From Phylloscopus collybita (taxonomy: Eukaryota > Chordata > Aves > Passeriformes > Phylloscopidae): a stretch of 64,000 bases of DNA. Within the stretch, counting starts at the first letter, position 1, and each line of letters opens with the position of its first letter. Both the position numbers and the translations under genes were made by a program. The notes under the pieces were generated by a model. It was not told the origin of the DNA, ran no database searches, and saw only the letters and a list, made by a program, of their open reading frames with translations. Location: positions 29,964,001 to 30,028,000 of the forward strand of contig JAJNNQ010000026.1 of assembly GCA_027886175.1 (NCBI GenBank). Direction: 5' to 3'. Positions 47,870 through 60,208 of this stretch are shown piece after piece.

Positions 47870-50800
47870 CTCCTGAATTTTCATTAAGTTATATTACTGC
47901 AGTTTTTCATTTTCTACAGTTAATCCTGATACTTAAAGCAAGATTGAGTGGATGTAGGAATCTTTTTAGATTTAGCCCTGTGTTTACAGCTAGTATTTAT
48001 GTGGCTTAAAATACTCCCTTTCATTCTTTGCCAGAAATTATTTTCATGTAGTCATGCCTATTTTATTTTTTTTTTTGACACTTTCTACCTTGAATTTCTG
48101 TATAATTCTTCTGTGTACTACATCTGGAGCCTCTTTCCTTGTATACTCATTCAACATCACTTCATTCAAAAGCATTCTCTCTCCTGAATTCTTTACTATT
48201 AATGTCGTTTCTTGGCTTCTAAACAGTAGTGTCCTGCTGGGCCATCAGCGAGACCTAAGTGCTATAGTCTGCACATATCCTAGTAAACCATATTTCATAT
48301 AGAGGAGAAATTAACCATACAATATCTCATTATATTCTGAGTGCAACTAAGGTAAAAAATGTGATTCTTTAATTTTTGATAAAAACATTTCAAATTCACT
48401 TTCACAGATGTTTTAAACCCACTTATAATATTTCCTCATCATTTCTACAGGCTGATTTCACACCCAAAGGAGTGCATTTCAAGGAGATTATTGATAATCC
48501 ATGTCATTCAGCAACTTATGAATCAGACAATTACGCTGTCTCTTCAGAAACCAGGTAGCTCCATACAGACTGAGCACTAGAACTGATCCTCCTGTTGGTG
48601 CCTTAAATCCTTGGGCTATACCCAGGCATTGCAGCAGACAATATTAGTTGTGCTCAGATGAAAGTCTCCCAGACAGTGTTAATAGCAAGAGAACTGGTAA
48701 GCTAAAATTTCCCAGACACCTGTTTGTCCAGACGCTTGTGGTCAGATTCATGCTCTAATATTGTTTTACTCATATGGGTCTACATTTTTAATCAAGACAC
48801 TGACTTTTGGTATAATACTTCATAAGCAGCGAAAGTGATAAAGAATAAAAGCATAATGTTCCACTAGAATGAAGGAAACAAGATGGTTGAAGGCTTAAAT
48901 TGCACAAATGAAAAAAATTAAAATTATGAAAATAGGAAGATATTTAAAATATCTTGATTAGTTCAGATGCTAGCAAGCTACTCATAAAAGATAAATTTTT
49001 AAAAAAATTGCTGGGTTTGATATGAAATTAGTGAAGAAAAATGCAATTACTTATACTGGTCAGACTGAATGTCCTGATAATTTCCTATGACCTTAGATTT
49101 TTTATTTTTTCAATCTATGACCAAATTAAATATTTGATAAATTAGTGGTAAACTCTCACTTCAATACATAGATATATTCTTTGCAACCTGCAGTTTCTCC
49201 AAGGTTGTGTCTTTAGTATGAAGTATATTAGTTGCTTCACAAACAATATAGACCATTTTACTATTTGTGCATTTTTTTTTTCTTTTCAGTTTATTGTCTT
49301 CTCTATTATTATGACACTATATTGAAAGGTGTGTGGAGGGTTGTATGTGTGTGTATACAGCTGTGCACAGGGGTAAATTCATTGGGTAGTAAAAATGATT
49401 CAAAACTGATAAACTTCAAATATTTGAGAAATTTTTATAGTGCCTCAAAAGCATTACTTGCAATTTGGAAAATGCAGAATAAAGAGAAATTAAACTTTTG
49501 AACTATGGAACATTGCAAAATCAATTTAGTTACATAACAGCAATGCTTATTTTCAGACCACTATATTAAAACTGGCAAACATGTTCAGCTTAACTGGTCA
49601 TTCCACTGTTGTATGATTTATACATCCCTCTTGTCATTTTTAACAAAACCAGACATCTTAACTTTCACCATTTCCTCAAAAGAATGGAAGATAAAATATT
49701 TCTTCTTTCACGTATTATCACACAATCATGTGATGACCCATGAGCATAACCAGTGTTATTTTTTTCCAGAGTATAAGGCATTTTTGAACATACTTGGTTT
49801 AAACTTTATATAATCAATGAAACCAGAAATTAGTAATTCAGCTTTTTCCCTGCTGATGAGAGACACGGTATTCTGGGTTTTTTCCCTCACGTCATCAGAA
49901 TTACCTCAAAGAGGTTCTCACACTCTGACTAATAAGCAATTAGTGGGCTGTTGTTCCTCTGGCAACCAAAGGTACAAATCAGCACCTCTTTTTCCCAGTA
50001 AAATAACAAGAAAAATTTTGGAGGTTAATGTTCATCCAACATTAAGCCTGATCTAATCTTCCGTAAGTAACTGTTAGTCACTATCTTTTAGTCCTGCCTC
50101 TCAAAGAACTGGGCAGATTCTTTTGAAAGACACAACCATATCATAGTTATGAGCATTCTTTGGCCTGAAATCTGCTAAGAATCACGGATCTTTCAAAATT
50201 TTGAAGACAGATGTTTGTGATTTTTATCATTGTGAGCAGCAGCTTTTCCTCCTATGTGGGCATCTGGAGATAAAACACTAATATAAATAACAATTTTAGG
50301 TTGGGAAAAAAAAAAAAAAAAAGTTCCAGATTATTTGCTGAAATGCACACCAAATTTACTTTTAACCCCAAATATACTATTTGCTCAACATGGCAAGAGA
50401 TTGGAACGGGGGAAGTTCTGACAGGAATATTTGTTTTGCTTATTTAAAACTGAAACAAATTTTGAAGTGACTGGTTTTCTTGATGATAACCATAGTTATT
50501 TGACATCATAGTTAAACAATTTTACTCAGAAACTTAATTTTTTTATTGAGAATGTTTTGACCAAGACATTTAGTCCACTAATGTCACATATAATTGCCAT
50601 CATTTGAAGGAACCATCTATTTCACTTTTTAACACATCTCATTATCTGATTTTGGGTGATTTCTTTCTTTTTAACATTTTTTGTCGAAATTTCCTTTTTC
50701 TACAATTCTTACTTGAAACCTTATCCTATAATAGTGAAACATTTACAGTTCTTAAGTTTTTTCCAAGCTATTTTTTTCAAGATTTTTTAACACTATTTCT

Positions 50801-52556
50801 GTGTTTTGGAAGTAATGCCAGAAAAGAAATATGATGATAAAAAAAAAAAAAATAATTAAAGCTAAATTTTAATTTTTTTTCTGTTGCAGACCTTAACTGA
50901 AAGGGTTCAAAGCCTATGAGAAACTGAAAAAAACTCTTTTTCTTTCTTGGTGTAGCTTGAAAAAAGTAAAGAAATTTACAGATTTAAAAATGCTGTATTG
51001 ATAAATAATTTGATTGACTAGGTTTTTGTAAATCCTTCAAAGCCTTCTTTTATTAATCCCCTTCAATGAATGTATATTCTGAATTATTTATAACATTTGT
51101 CAAACTCCTCCAACATTTTCTCAGATTAGCTCTGGGCTATGTATAAACTGAACAAGAGCAAGCAGTCATTAGTAACAGTTTCTGAATTTTATTTCTGCAT
51201 CTTTATTTGCTTTCAAAACGTCATTGAAATTTTAAAGTATTAAAACACTGAGATTGTTCATAGGTAGAGCTAACAATAAATGATACAAGAAACTATCTTA
51301 CTTTAAAATATTGTAAAGAGGAAATGAGTTTTAAATTATGCTTTTTTCTTCCATGAAATAAAGGCATCTTTTATCAGCTGACAAGCACCAACGTCACAAT
51401 TCCTAGTAAAAAAGTTTCACCCCCTTCTACTGTTTCCTAATGTGCCTTCCACCTTCTTTTTGGGTTATGGGCAAGCATGAAGGTAGCTAGATGAGGCAGG
51501 AGTGGTGAAAGACTAAGGTTGTTCTCTGAAGTACTTTTAGAACACTCCAAGACACTGACAAATCATTTTAAAACATTGTAAATACCTGCTCACATATACT
51601 TGTGGGAGTTTCCTAAATGTTAGAATGGAAATTATTTCTGTTGAAAACAAAAAATTCCTCCAGTCTTCCTTGGAGAATTTGATTTTGTTCTCTGTGCATA
51701 AAAGAAAAGTCTTTATGGCATGGTTTTGAAGGTGAAGTTACTTCTCCTTCTGTGTTTCCACAGCCACTTCCACATGCTTATTCAGCTTTGTTTTTGAGAA
51801 TATTTTTAAATTAGAAAACATGCCTGCAGCTACTACATTTTTTTTTTTTAGAAAATAAACTTGAATTTTCCATTTAAATTCCCTATTAATAAATCTGATT
51901 CAAAATACTACCACAGTTGTAAATTTGGCCTAGACATTATACTGTTGTTTCCATTTTTTAAACTCTTTTTTAAGACAGATAATTTTCAATATTTTGAAAT
52001 TAGTTTTAAGTGCAAAGAAGGTTCTTTTGCACATTTTATATACTAATGGAGCTAAATTAATAGTTCAGATGAGGCTGAGGTATTAAGCAAAAAGCATACA
52101 TTGTCCTTCATGAAGGTTAGCAACAAATGTGTATTTCATTGACACCTTGTGAGCAAAATAATCACCTTCTAATTTTCTTTGTATTGTTCATGACATTGCA
52201 AAACTCTCTGAATGTGAAATGTCCATATCAAAAAAAAATCCTCTGCTAGTACCTTTCATAAGTGCCTTTTGTACCTTTTAAAAGATGCATTCATATATGT
52301 GTGTAAAATAATGCCAAAATATCAGCAAAGAGCACACATTTGCAAAACTCATAGAGAATTGATTTGAATTACTTAAATTTTTTTTCTGTTTTCTGATTCT
52401 TCTATGGATGGAAAATTCAATGATAAACAGTATCTCTTATTTTCAAATTCTCCCCTGCTTCTCTCTCTTTGTTCATGGAATATAACACTTTTAATAAATC
52501 AATTCACAATCAGAGTGAATTATTTCCAGTTTTTTGATGCTTTTTCTAGTTTGCAG

Positions 52557-52682
52557 GAAAACAGATGGCTAGCAGTTACAGTCCCATGGTCTGGTTTTGG
52601 CTATTCATTGGTGCAGGAGAGAGAAAAAAGGACGAAACTAGTAGCAGCCAAGATCCCTCAAGCAAAAAGCACTTCCAGGAGG
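52557..52682 (+). other. Possible exon inside a 171-codon open frame
   Basis: The segment is preceded by a pyrimidine-rich tract ending TTTTTCTAGTTTGCAG and followed by GTGAGT, a strong donor motif. Its length is 126 bases, a multiple of three, and it starts on a codon boundary of the surrounding open frame (52,404-52,919). The frame is longer than expected for AT-rich DNA of this kind. The encoded peptide starts ENRWLAVTVPWSGFG and is rich in K and R near its end; I recognise no domain. It could be a cassette exon, a lncRNA exon, a decayed repeat or chance. Confidence 0.25.
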
Positions 52683-53247
52683 GTGAGTCAGAGACCTGAG
52701 GGAGGCAAGCAGAGTGCTTATCATCTCTCTCATTTATTACCTGAGAGGCTGATGGCAGATGGAGTGAGAGAACATAGGTTTCCTGTAGGGCTAGATAAGA
52801 AAACAAGATCATTGATTGCTATGTACAAAAGCACAATGAAGAAACCAGTGAAAAAACTGCCTGGAAGCAAAACAGGAAAATGCATAAACAGCAATAAAAA
52901 CAATAAGACCAAACAATAATAAGCAACCAGGTGTCACAGAGCTGTGAAACTTCAACCTCTCTGCTCTTTTATCTCATAAGACGATGTGCCAGTTCTAGCC
53001 TTAAAAAAGTTTTTATGAAATATAGATTGTGGTTTTAACATCATGAGATCCCCTTCCAGAAGTCTAACATTGCTCTCCTAATAGATTCCAGGGTGTTAGG
53101 GAAAAACAGGTGTTCAACAATCTGTGGCATATGAAGTTTCTACTCTTTGGCTTTAATTTACTTCTGTTCCCTTCTCTGTAAACTGTGCTGTGATATATAT
53201 TACCTGGTTTCCCTTTGAGTAAACGTGGAATAGTTACAAAACCAAGC

Positions 53248-53340
53248 TTTTTTTCAGTTTTTTTTTTTAATTATTATTTTTATTTTATTTTATTTTCTCT
53301 TTTCTTTCTTGGCTTTTCTTTCTTTTTCCAACTCTTTCAG
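53248..53340. repeat. Pyrimidine-rich low-complexity tract
   Basis: A long run of T with TTA, TTTA and TTTC units. Confidence 0.85.
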
Positions 53341-54125
53341 TGTTAACAATGCAGAATATTCTGGTGGCTGGAGAGGAACTGTGTAAAATACATTGCAAAT
53401 CAAAAGGAATGTTTCAATTTTACTTTGTGTCAATATTAAGCGAACTTACATGAAAACTTAAATTTTGCATGTTTCTTCAGACTATGGAATGAATCTGCAG
53501 AACTTGAAAGAATGGAACTAGTTAATGATTCAACCAATATTCCATTTGTTGGCCTACTTTTCGTTACCTCTGTTATTGTTTAAAGCTCTGCTATCTGTCT
53601 TGAAAATTCTTTTGCCTAGTTTGAAACTACAAAAGAGAATTATTTTGAAAGTTCAAAGCAAATCAGCCAAGCTGCTTTCAGCTTGTAGGGCAGCAAAAAT
53701 GTAACATGTTTCTGCTTCAATTTACACATTCATTATGTTAATTCTTTGAAGATATTTTGGGAGGAATGTGTTAGCAACCTTCACTGAAACATATTCTGTT
53801 TCATGCCTGCATGCATTCCTGTTCATGCATTTTTGTTCAAGAAAAACTTGTATATGGTTTAAAATAAACTTGTCCTCATTTGGCAAACTTTTTTTTTTCC
53901 CCTCACAGATTTGTAGATTTTGCTATTGAATTGTAGTGAGATGGGTTGTTTTGGACAATCGAGTATTTCCACTCCCTAAATCTTCTGAAAGTGTTTCATT
54001 ATAATAGAAATACATTCACTATAGCTGACATCATGGATAATATATTAATTCTGATTTTAGTTTGTATGCCTCTTTCCTCTTTCACACTGTTGCTGATGTC
54101 AGATTGGTGATCTGATAGGCTACAT

Positions 54126-54785
54126 CACAGAATCACAGAAACATATAATCACAGAATCAATTAGGTTGGAAATAATCTTGGAGATCAAGTCCAACCTATG
54201 ACCTAGTACCAGCTTATCAACTAAACCGTGGCACAGAGAGCCACATTCAGTCTGTTTTTAAACACCTCCAGGGGCAGTGATTCCACCATTTCTCTGGGTA
54301 GCCCATTTCAATGTCCAGCTATGCTTCCTGTAAAGGATTGTTTTGCTAAAGTCTAGCCGAAACTTCCCCTAGTGCAGCTTAAGACTGTGCCCTCTTGTCC
54401 TGTCACTGGCTGCCTGGGAGAAGAGACTGACCCCACCTGGTTGCAGCCTCCTTTCAGGGAGTTGTAGAGAGGGATAAGGTCCCCCTGAGTCTCCTTTTAT
54501 CCAGGCTGAACCCAGCTCGCTCAGTCACTCTTCAAAGGTCTTGTGTTTTAGACCCTTCACCAGCCTTGCTGCCCTTCTCTGGATGTGTCCGACAATCTCA
54601 ACAGGAGAATCAGCAGGAGAGTCTCAACATCCTTCCTAAATTGAGGAGCCCAGAACTGGACACATACTCAAGGTGCAGCCTTACCAGTACTGAGTACAGG
54701 GGAAGAATGGCTTCCTGCTGGGCATATTATTCCTGATACAGGCCAGGATGCCATTCCTGGCCACCTGGGAATGCTGCTGGCAAAT
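54126..54785 (-). mobile_element. CR1 LINE 3' part
   Basis: Starts with repeated CACAGAATCA text, the reversed CR1 3' tail, and GGTTGGAAATAATCTTGG. It continues through reversed ORF2 sequence with phrases such as CTCTTGTCCTGTCACTGGCT and GAGGAGCCCAGAACTGGACA, to about 54,785. It is 5'-truncated and carries a short duplication around 54,600 (CAGGAGAATCAGCAGGAGAG). Confidence 0.92.
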
Positions 54786-55574
54786 AAATTAGGCATGCCT
54801 GTATTTTCTCTTTAGTGTTGGAATTTGCATTATTAAGCTCTCTCACACTCCACTACTGGGAAGCCATATCAAAACTGTGTGGTGTTAAGAGTTACACTGC
54901 AATACTATCCCTCAAAGCATGCCCAGGTATAACCTGGGGAGTACTAGTTGTCCCTTACCAAACTGCTAAATGTGGCAGTAATTTAATGACACAGGTTTTT
55001 GGTTTGTTTTTTTTTGTCTTCCAGTACCTTGTGACAGTCCCTGACCCAGTCAAATAAACCAGCATAGGTGTAACCTGTACATAACCCTTCTCCCAGGGAC
55101 TCACTTGGCTGTGATACAAAGCCTGGTTTTGATAGAGAACAGCTGTGCAACCTTGGCTTAGATTTCTGAGAAAACCTCTAAGCAGTAGGAAGGAGCCATC
55201 AGAAAATGCATAAGCCGTAAGCCATTCAAGGTAAGAAAGGTAAAAATTCAGAGAGAAGACTACTGAGGCTGGGTAGTTAGTAGATCAAGGATTCAGGAGG
55301 GAAAACACTGATATAAAAAGGTAAAAAGTACTAGGGGAAAAAAAATCAAAACAAAACGGAATTGAAAAATAACAACTTGGCAAAGTAAAAGCAGCAGTAT
55401 AATTCCATAAGTAACAGCAGTCATGCCTTATTCATCTTGGTGAGGTAGTGAACAACAGAGACTTATTATGTGTCCTACCATGAGGAGTGAATTTATTAAT
55501 GCTTAACCTTTTGATCCTCGTTATCTATTGTGTGTGTTAGTCTATAAGCAATTGTTTTGGTCTTTAAAATGGCA
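54786..55574. other. Unique non-coding DNA
   Basis: No gene or repeat family recognised between the two CR1 copies. Confidence 0.6.
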
Positions 55575-56280
55575 TATCACAGAATATTCTGAATTGGAAG
55601 AGGCTCACAAGGGTCATCAAGTCCAGTTCCCTGCCCTGCACAAGTCCACCCCAAGAGTCACATCATATGCCTGAGAGCATTGCCCAAATGCTTCTTGAAC
55701 TCAGTCATGTTGGTGCTGTGACCATAGTCCTGGGAGCCTCTTCCAGTGTCAACCAAACTCTGGATGAAGAATCTTTTACTGATATCCAACTTAAACCTCC
55801 CCTGACACAACTTCAGGCCATTCCTTGAGGTCCTGTCACTATCACCAGAGAGAAGAGATCAGTGTCTGCCACACCCCTTTCCCTCACAAGGAAGTTGTAA
55901 GTGCAATTTTTCCCTTCTCCAGGCTGAGCAGACCAAGCAGCCTCAACACGACTTCCCTTAAAGGCCCTTCACCATCTTTGTTGCCCTCCTTTGCATGATC
56001 TCTAGTGGTTTAATATCTGTCTTGTATTCTGGCACCCAAAACTGCCCCCAGCAGTTAAGGTGAGGCTGCCCCAGTGCAGAGCAGAGCAAGACAATCCCCT
56101 CCCTTGCCTGGCTGGTGATGCTGGGCCTGATGCCCCCCAGGACAGGCTTGGCCCTCCTGGCTGCCAGGACACTGCTGATTCGTGTTCAACTTTCCTTAAA
56201 CCTGTATCTCCTGATCCCTTTCTAAGACACTGCTTTCCAGCGTCTCATTCCCCAGTCTGTCTGTACATCCAGGGTTGCCC
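55575..56280 (-). mobile_element. CR1 LINE 3' part
   Basis: Plus strand begins ATCACAGAATATTCTGAATT and GGAAGAGGCTCACAAGGGTC, a different CR1 subfamily 3' end from the neighbouring copy. Reversed ORF2 text follows (CTTCTCCAGGCTGAGCAGAC) to about 56,280. It is 5'-truncated and frameshifted. Confidence 0.92.
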
Positions 56281-57157
56281 CACTCATATTTGTAAAGTGT
56301 TTTCGTTCACAGTAAAAATTGTCCATCAACATAATTCAGAAAGGCAAGGTTGGTGTGATTATAAGAAAAGACAAATTATCAATTTGATGATACTTAAAAA
56401 CAATTTCTTTCTCTCTTGGAAATGGTTTTGTTTCATTGTGCAAACCACAGAACAAAATAAAATTGATTTCCTATATCTTAAGGGTATTGTAGTTTCAAAA
56501 TTTATTATCTTGATCTTGTAGAGAACTTGATTTTACATGGATATGACAAGTAAATGATTTATTGCAAGATTAGGATTGTATTAGACTATAATTTATTGAA
56601 CTGCAGCCCTAGGAAAATTGTTTTGGATTAACATGTCCTCAGTCAGGGATTATGATTTTTTTCATTAATTCCTTATCAGTGAGTGCAATGTTATGGGGAA
56701 CCAGGTAACATTTCAAGAAACAATTAAAAAAAAACAGAATCAAAATATGGATGGCCAAGGCTCTGGTGATGCCCTCATATTCAGCTCTGTTCCGCTTCCA
56801 ACTTCTCTGCATATTTTGAGTTTTGGAATTCAAAATACACAAAGATTCAAAAGTGAGGTTTTGAATCTCACTGTCATTGTGGCCATAAAGATTTGAATTA
56901 CTGGGCATACAAATTTTGACTAATAAAAAGTGTATATCACTTAATGTTCTTCATTTGGCTTTCAAGATTTGTTATTTTGGCTTGTAAGCTCTTGTAAAAT
57001 TAGACAGTGGTGATTTAATACATAGGGCATCTGTTACTGTGTAGTTGTTCATGCCTTTATACATTCTCAGAGGACATCTATGCAGGCAGGCATCTATGCA
57101 TAACGGATAAAATAGTAATACAAAGAAAAAATAGAACAAATCCTAGCTTTTTATTTA
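56281..57157. other. Unique AT-rich non-coding DNA
   Basis: Nothing recognised. Confidence 0.6.
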
Positions 57158-57162
57158 GGCAC

Positions 57163-57738
57163 TGTCATGATTTAATCTCAACTGGTAAATAAGTGCCATG
57201 TAACTGCTCACTCATTTCCCTGTCAGCAGGATGGGAAGAGAATTGAAGAGTAAAAATGAGAAAACTGGTGGGTTGAGATAAAGACATTTTAATAGGTAAA
57301 GCAAAAGTGCACACAAACAAAACAAAGCAAGGAATCCATTCACTGCTTCCCATGGGCAAGCAGGTATTCAGCCATCTCCAGGAAAACAGGGCTTCAACAC
57401 ACAGTTTTTCTGGAACACAAAGCCCTCATTCTGAATATCTTCCCTTTCTTGCTTCCCCCAGTTTTACAAATTAAGCATGACACTGTGTGTTAGGGGATAT
57501 CTCTTTGGCTGCTTGGAGTCAGCTGTTACGGCTGTGTTCCCTCCCAACTCCTTGTGTACCCTTAGACTCCTTGCCAGCATGGCAGTAGGAGAAGCAGAAA
57601 GGACCTTGGCTCTGTGTAAGCCCTGCTCAGCAACAACAAAAACATCTCTATATTGTGAATCCTGTTTTCAACACAAAAGCACAGCCCATAGCAGCTACTG
57701 TGAAGAAAACTGACTCTACACTAGCTAAAACCAGTATA
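57163..57738 (-). mobile_element. ERV LTR, family 7, full length (antisense)
   Basis: Read on the minus strand it starts TATACTGGTTTTAGC (expected TGTACTGG), has a TATA-like TTTGTAAAACTGGGG near 57,460 and an ATTAAA-type signal near 57,288, followed by GTCTTTATCTCAACCC, and ends TCATGACA. I recognise it as a common avian ERV LTR, probably ERVL-like. Outer end at 57,163 is the U5 end. Confidence 0.85.
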
Positions 57739-57747
57739 TTATTCACT

Positions 57748-58099
57748 CCTAATTCCACATTATATGGTATCACGTTCAGTGTGTAAAGCTGGGGGAGGAA
57801 GAGGGAAGTAGGTACACAGTGTGATGGTGTTTTTCTTTCCCAGACTCTGTTACACGTGATGGAGCCCTGCTTCACTGGTGATGGCTGAACACCTGTCTGT
57901 CAGTGGGAGACAGTGAATTAATTCTTCGTCTTGCTTTGCTTGCAGGTGCAGCTTTTGCTTTCCCTATTAAGCTGGCTTTGTCTCAACCCACAAGTTTTCT
58001 CACTTTTTGCCCTCTTGATTCTCTCCCCCATCCCTTTAGTGAGGGAGTCAGCAAGTGGTTGCATGGTGCTTAGTTGATGGCTGAGGTTAAACCATGATA
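57748..58099 (+). mobile_element. ERV LTR, family 7, U3-truncated (sense)
   Basis: Similarity begins in distal U3 (near 57,748, AATTCCACATTATATGG), passes the TATA-like region GTGTAAAGCTGGGGG at about 57,781, R and U5 (TTTGTCTCAACCCACAAG), and ends ACCATGATA where ACCATGACA is expected. Most of U3 is missing. It mirrors the outer half of the minus-strand LTR at 57,163-57,500. Confidence 0.82.
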
Positions 58100-58104
58100 G
58101 GCAC

Positions 58105-58851
58105 AAAGTTTCATATTCATGAAGGTCTGTTCACATGTAACCTTTCAGTTTTCAGAGTTCAGATACTTCTCTATCCATCAATGTATTTTAACATAAAGGC
58201 TTAACAACAATGAACATGTAAAGGTAAAACATCCAAGACAACTAAGCTATTTTACAAGTGTTTGACTTAGTGTAATGGAAATTAATAAGTAAAGATGGAT
58301 TTTATCACAGGATTCTCATCTTTTGATCTACCTGCCCCAGCTGTAAAGAACAAAAAGTAGCATGTGAAAAATTGACATGTAAGTAGAAAATATATTTTAC
58401 CCGATAAAAGTGTAACATGCATACCTGTTGTTCCTCTTCAGTCATTTCGACATGTTTCATAGTTAGCTTGCAGCGTGTATACTCTGTTTTCAGGCTTTTT
58501 CATTCATTTAAGCAATGTAATAGGAAAGTGCAGTATAAATGTATTCAAGGAAGCAGTTCCCATAATCAAACTCATCCCATTAGAGCTGTATAGCCTGCTC
58601 AGAACCTAGGACTTGAGTCACAGTCGTGATGATGGATTTCAAAACTTTCTGCTTCTTGATAGTGAGGAGCATGCCAGACTTGGCAAACTTGTATCAATCT
58701 CTTTATTTTACAACAGGAATGTTCTAACCTAAGCTGTTGATTCAGTGATTTGTTTTGCTTCTGCTTCCCACTCATAAGTAGTACTTCCCATTCCTCTATT
58801 TCCCACTTATCCTTAGATATCTGCTAGCTAATTCTTTCTAGTATTTATACA
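58105..58851. other. Unique AT-rich non-coding DNA
   Basis: Nothing recognised between the neighbouring LTRs. Confidence 0.6.
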
Positions 58852-59223
58852 TGTCCTGGCCAGGATAGGGATAATTTTTGCAGTAACCTGGAGGAGGCAT
58901 GGCTACAACCCAGAGGTTATTCTATACCCACTCATGTAATTTTGTGAGGACAGGGGCAGGGGTTCCAGGTGGGGTAGCACGACAGTGCAGTGGGATATTG
59001 TTGGGGGTGACCACATGCATGTGAATTGTTTCTTCTATGCACTGTTATTAATATTGCTGCTGTTACTGTTCATTTTCTCATCTCATTGCTGTTTCCAATA
59101 AATTGCTGTTATCTCAATCCACGATCTTTACCTTTTGTGCCTCCCATTCTCTCCAGTCTTATGCCAGGGGAGGAGGAGGAGTGAGCAAGCAGCAGTGTTC
59201 CAGTTGGAAAACTAAACTGGGGA
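58852..59223 (+). mobile_element. Solo ERV LTR, family 8 (sense)
   Basis: Begins TGTCCTGGCCAGGATAGGG and has AATAAA at 59,097-59,102 followed by TTATCTCAATCCACGATC, a U5 layout related to that of family 7. The text matches an avian ERV LTR that I recognise. The 3' end has decayed: it reads ACTGGGGA where ACCACAACA-like sequence is expected. The flanks ATACA (58,847-58,851) and ATACC (59,224-59,228) may be a decayed 5-bp duplication. Confidence 0.8.
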
Positions 59224-60208
59224 ATACCATTCCTAAACTACAATAATATATATCACTTCAAAAAACTGTTGAAAGATTACTCAAGTTGCGTAAAACCATG
59301 GCACCTATGGAGCTTTAAAATAATGGTAGGAGTCCTCTGAAAATTAACTTCATACCACCCTTAAATGGAATTGAAAATAAAGTTTCACAAACAAAGGTTA
59401 GCTGAAAATTTTGTTACTTACATCAGCTTCCTTTCTTTTCAGTTTCATTCCACATTACCTTTTGTCCATATAGCTGTCTCCATCATCAAAGCTTGTCATT
59501 TGAATGACATGAAGAGTTTATTCAGCCCCATTAGGTGAAGAATGACAGCTGAATACCAATTACTGTGCATGAGTGTACTGAAATATTTGGCAGTTCTTTC
59601 TACAGTACTGACAACAGCGATAGTTTGCAACTTGCTTGTAATTCCTCTGTTTAAACATAGACCAGTTGAGACATAAATAGACCTTGGGTTAAAAACTGAT
59701 CATGACACTTTGTTAGCTCAGAACTTTGGTCTTTGACCTAGCTACACATACTTGGAGCAATTTGATGTATCTCTGTTCTAAAGTTTCTCAAACATATATC
59801 AAGATAGCAGTATTGAAAAGAATTGAAATTACGGCTTAGGTACTGAGGAAGTTTTTTGCTGTGTCATAAATATTGCTGCATAAACCATTTTATTTATTTA
59901 TACATACGTAGATTTCCTAATAATATGTGTGTTAAAAAGAACCAAGAGCAAATCGGAAGAGCAACCAAGAACCTGTTGGATCTTGACAGTCAAAGAGTTG
60001 GAGTAAGACTCCTAGATAATTTATTTTTTTTTTATTGGCACATTTTATTGGCATGTTTTATAAAACTGTCAGTTTATTTATTTTAATGTATTGTTAACCA
60101 GGAGTGTTTGAAGGTGTGTTCAAGTGAAACTTAAATACATTTTCAACTAGTAAGGACTCCTTTAAAGGCACAGGTTTTCTTTTTAAAGAAACAATCAGTC
60201 TTGATATC
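59224..60208. other. Unique AT-rich non-coding DNA
   Basis: Nothing recognised. Confidence 0.6.

Larger units (their letters stand above)
47870..54125. other. Unique AT-rich non-coding DNA
   Basis: No gene confirmed. It contains a possible exon at 52,557-52,682, a pyrimidine-rich tract at 53,248-53,340 and several poly-A or poly-T runs (for example 50,306-50,322). Confidence 0.6.
57158..58104. mobile_element. Palindromic ERV element: two LTRs joined head to head
   Basis: The unit spans 57,163-58,099 and is flanked by an exact 5-bp repeat GGCAC (57,158-57,162 and 58,100-58,104). Its ends are inverted relatives: TGTCATGATTTAA on the left and TTAAACCATGATA on the right. It is made of a full LTR on the minus strand and a U3-truncated copy of the same family on the plus strand, so both outer ends are U5 ends. 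A normal provirus or solo LTR has one U3 end and one U5 end. No internal retroviral sequence was seen between them. The arms are clearly diverged, so the event is old. Confidence 0.7.
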
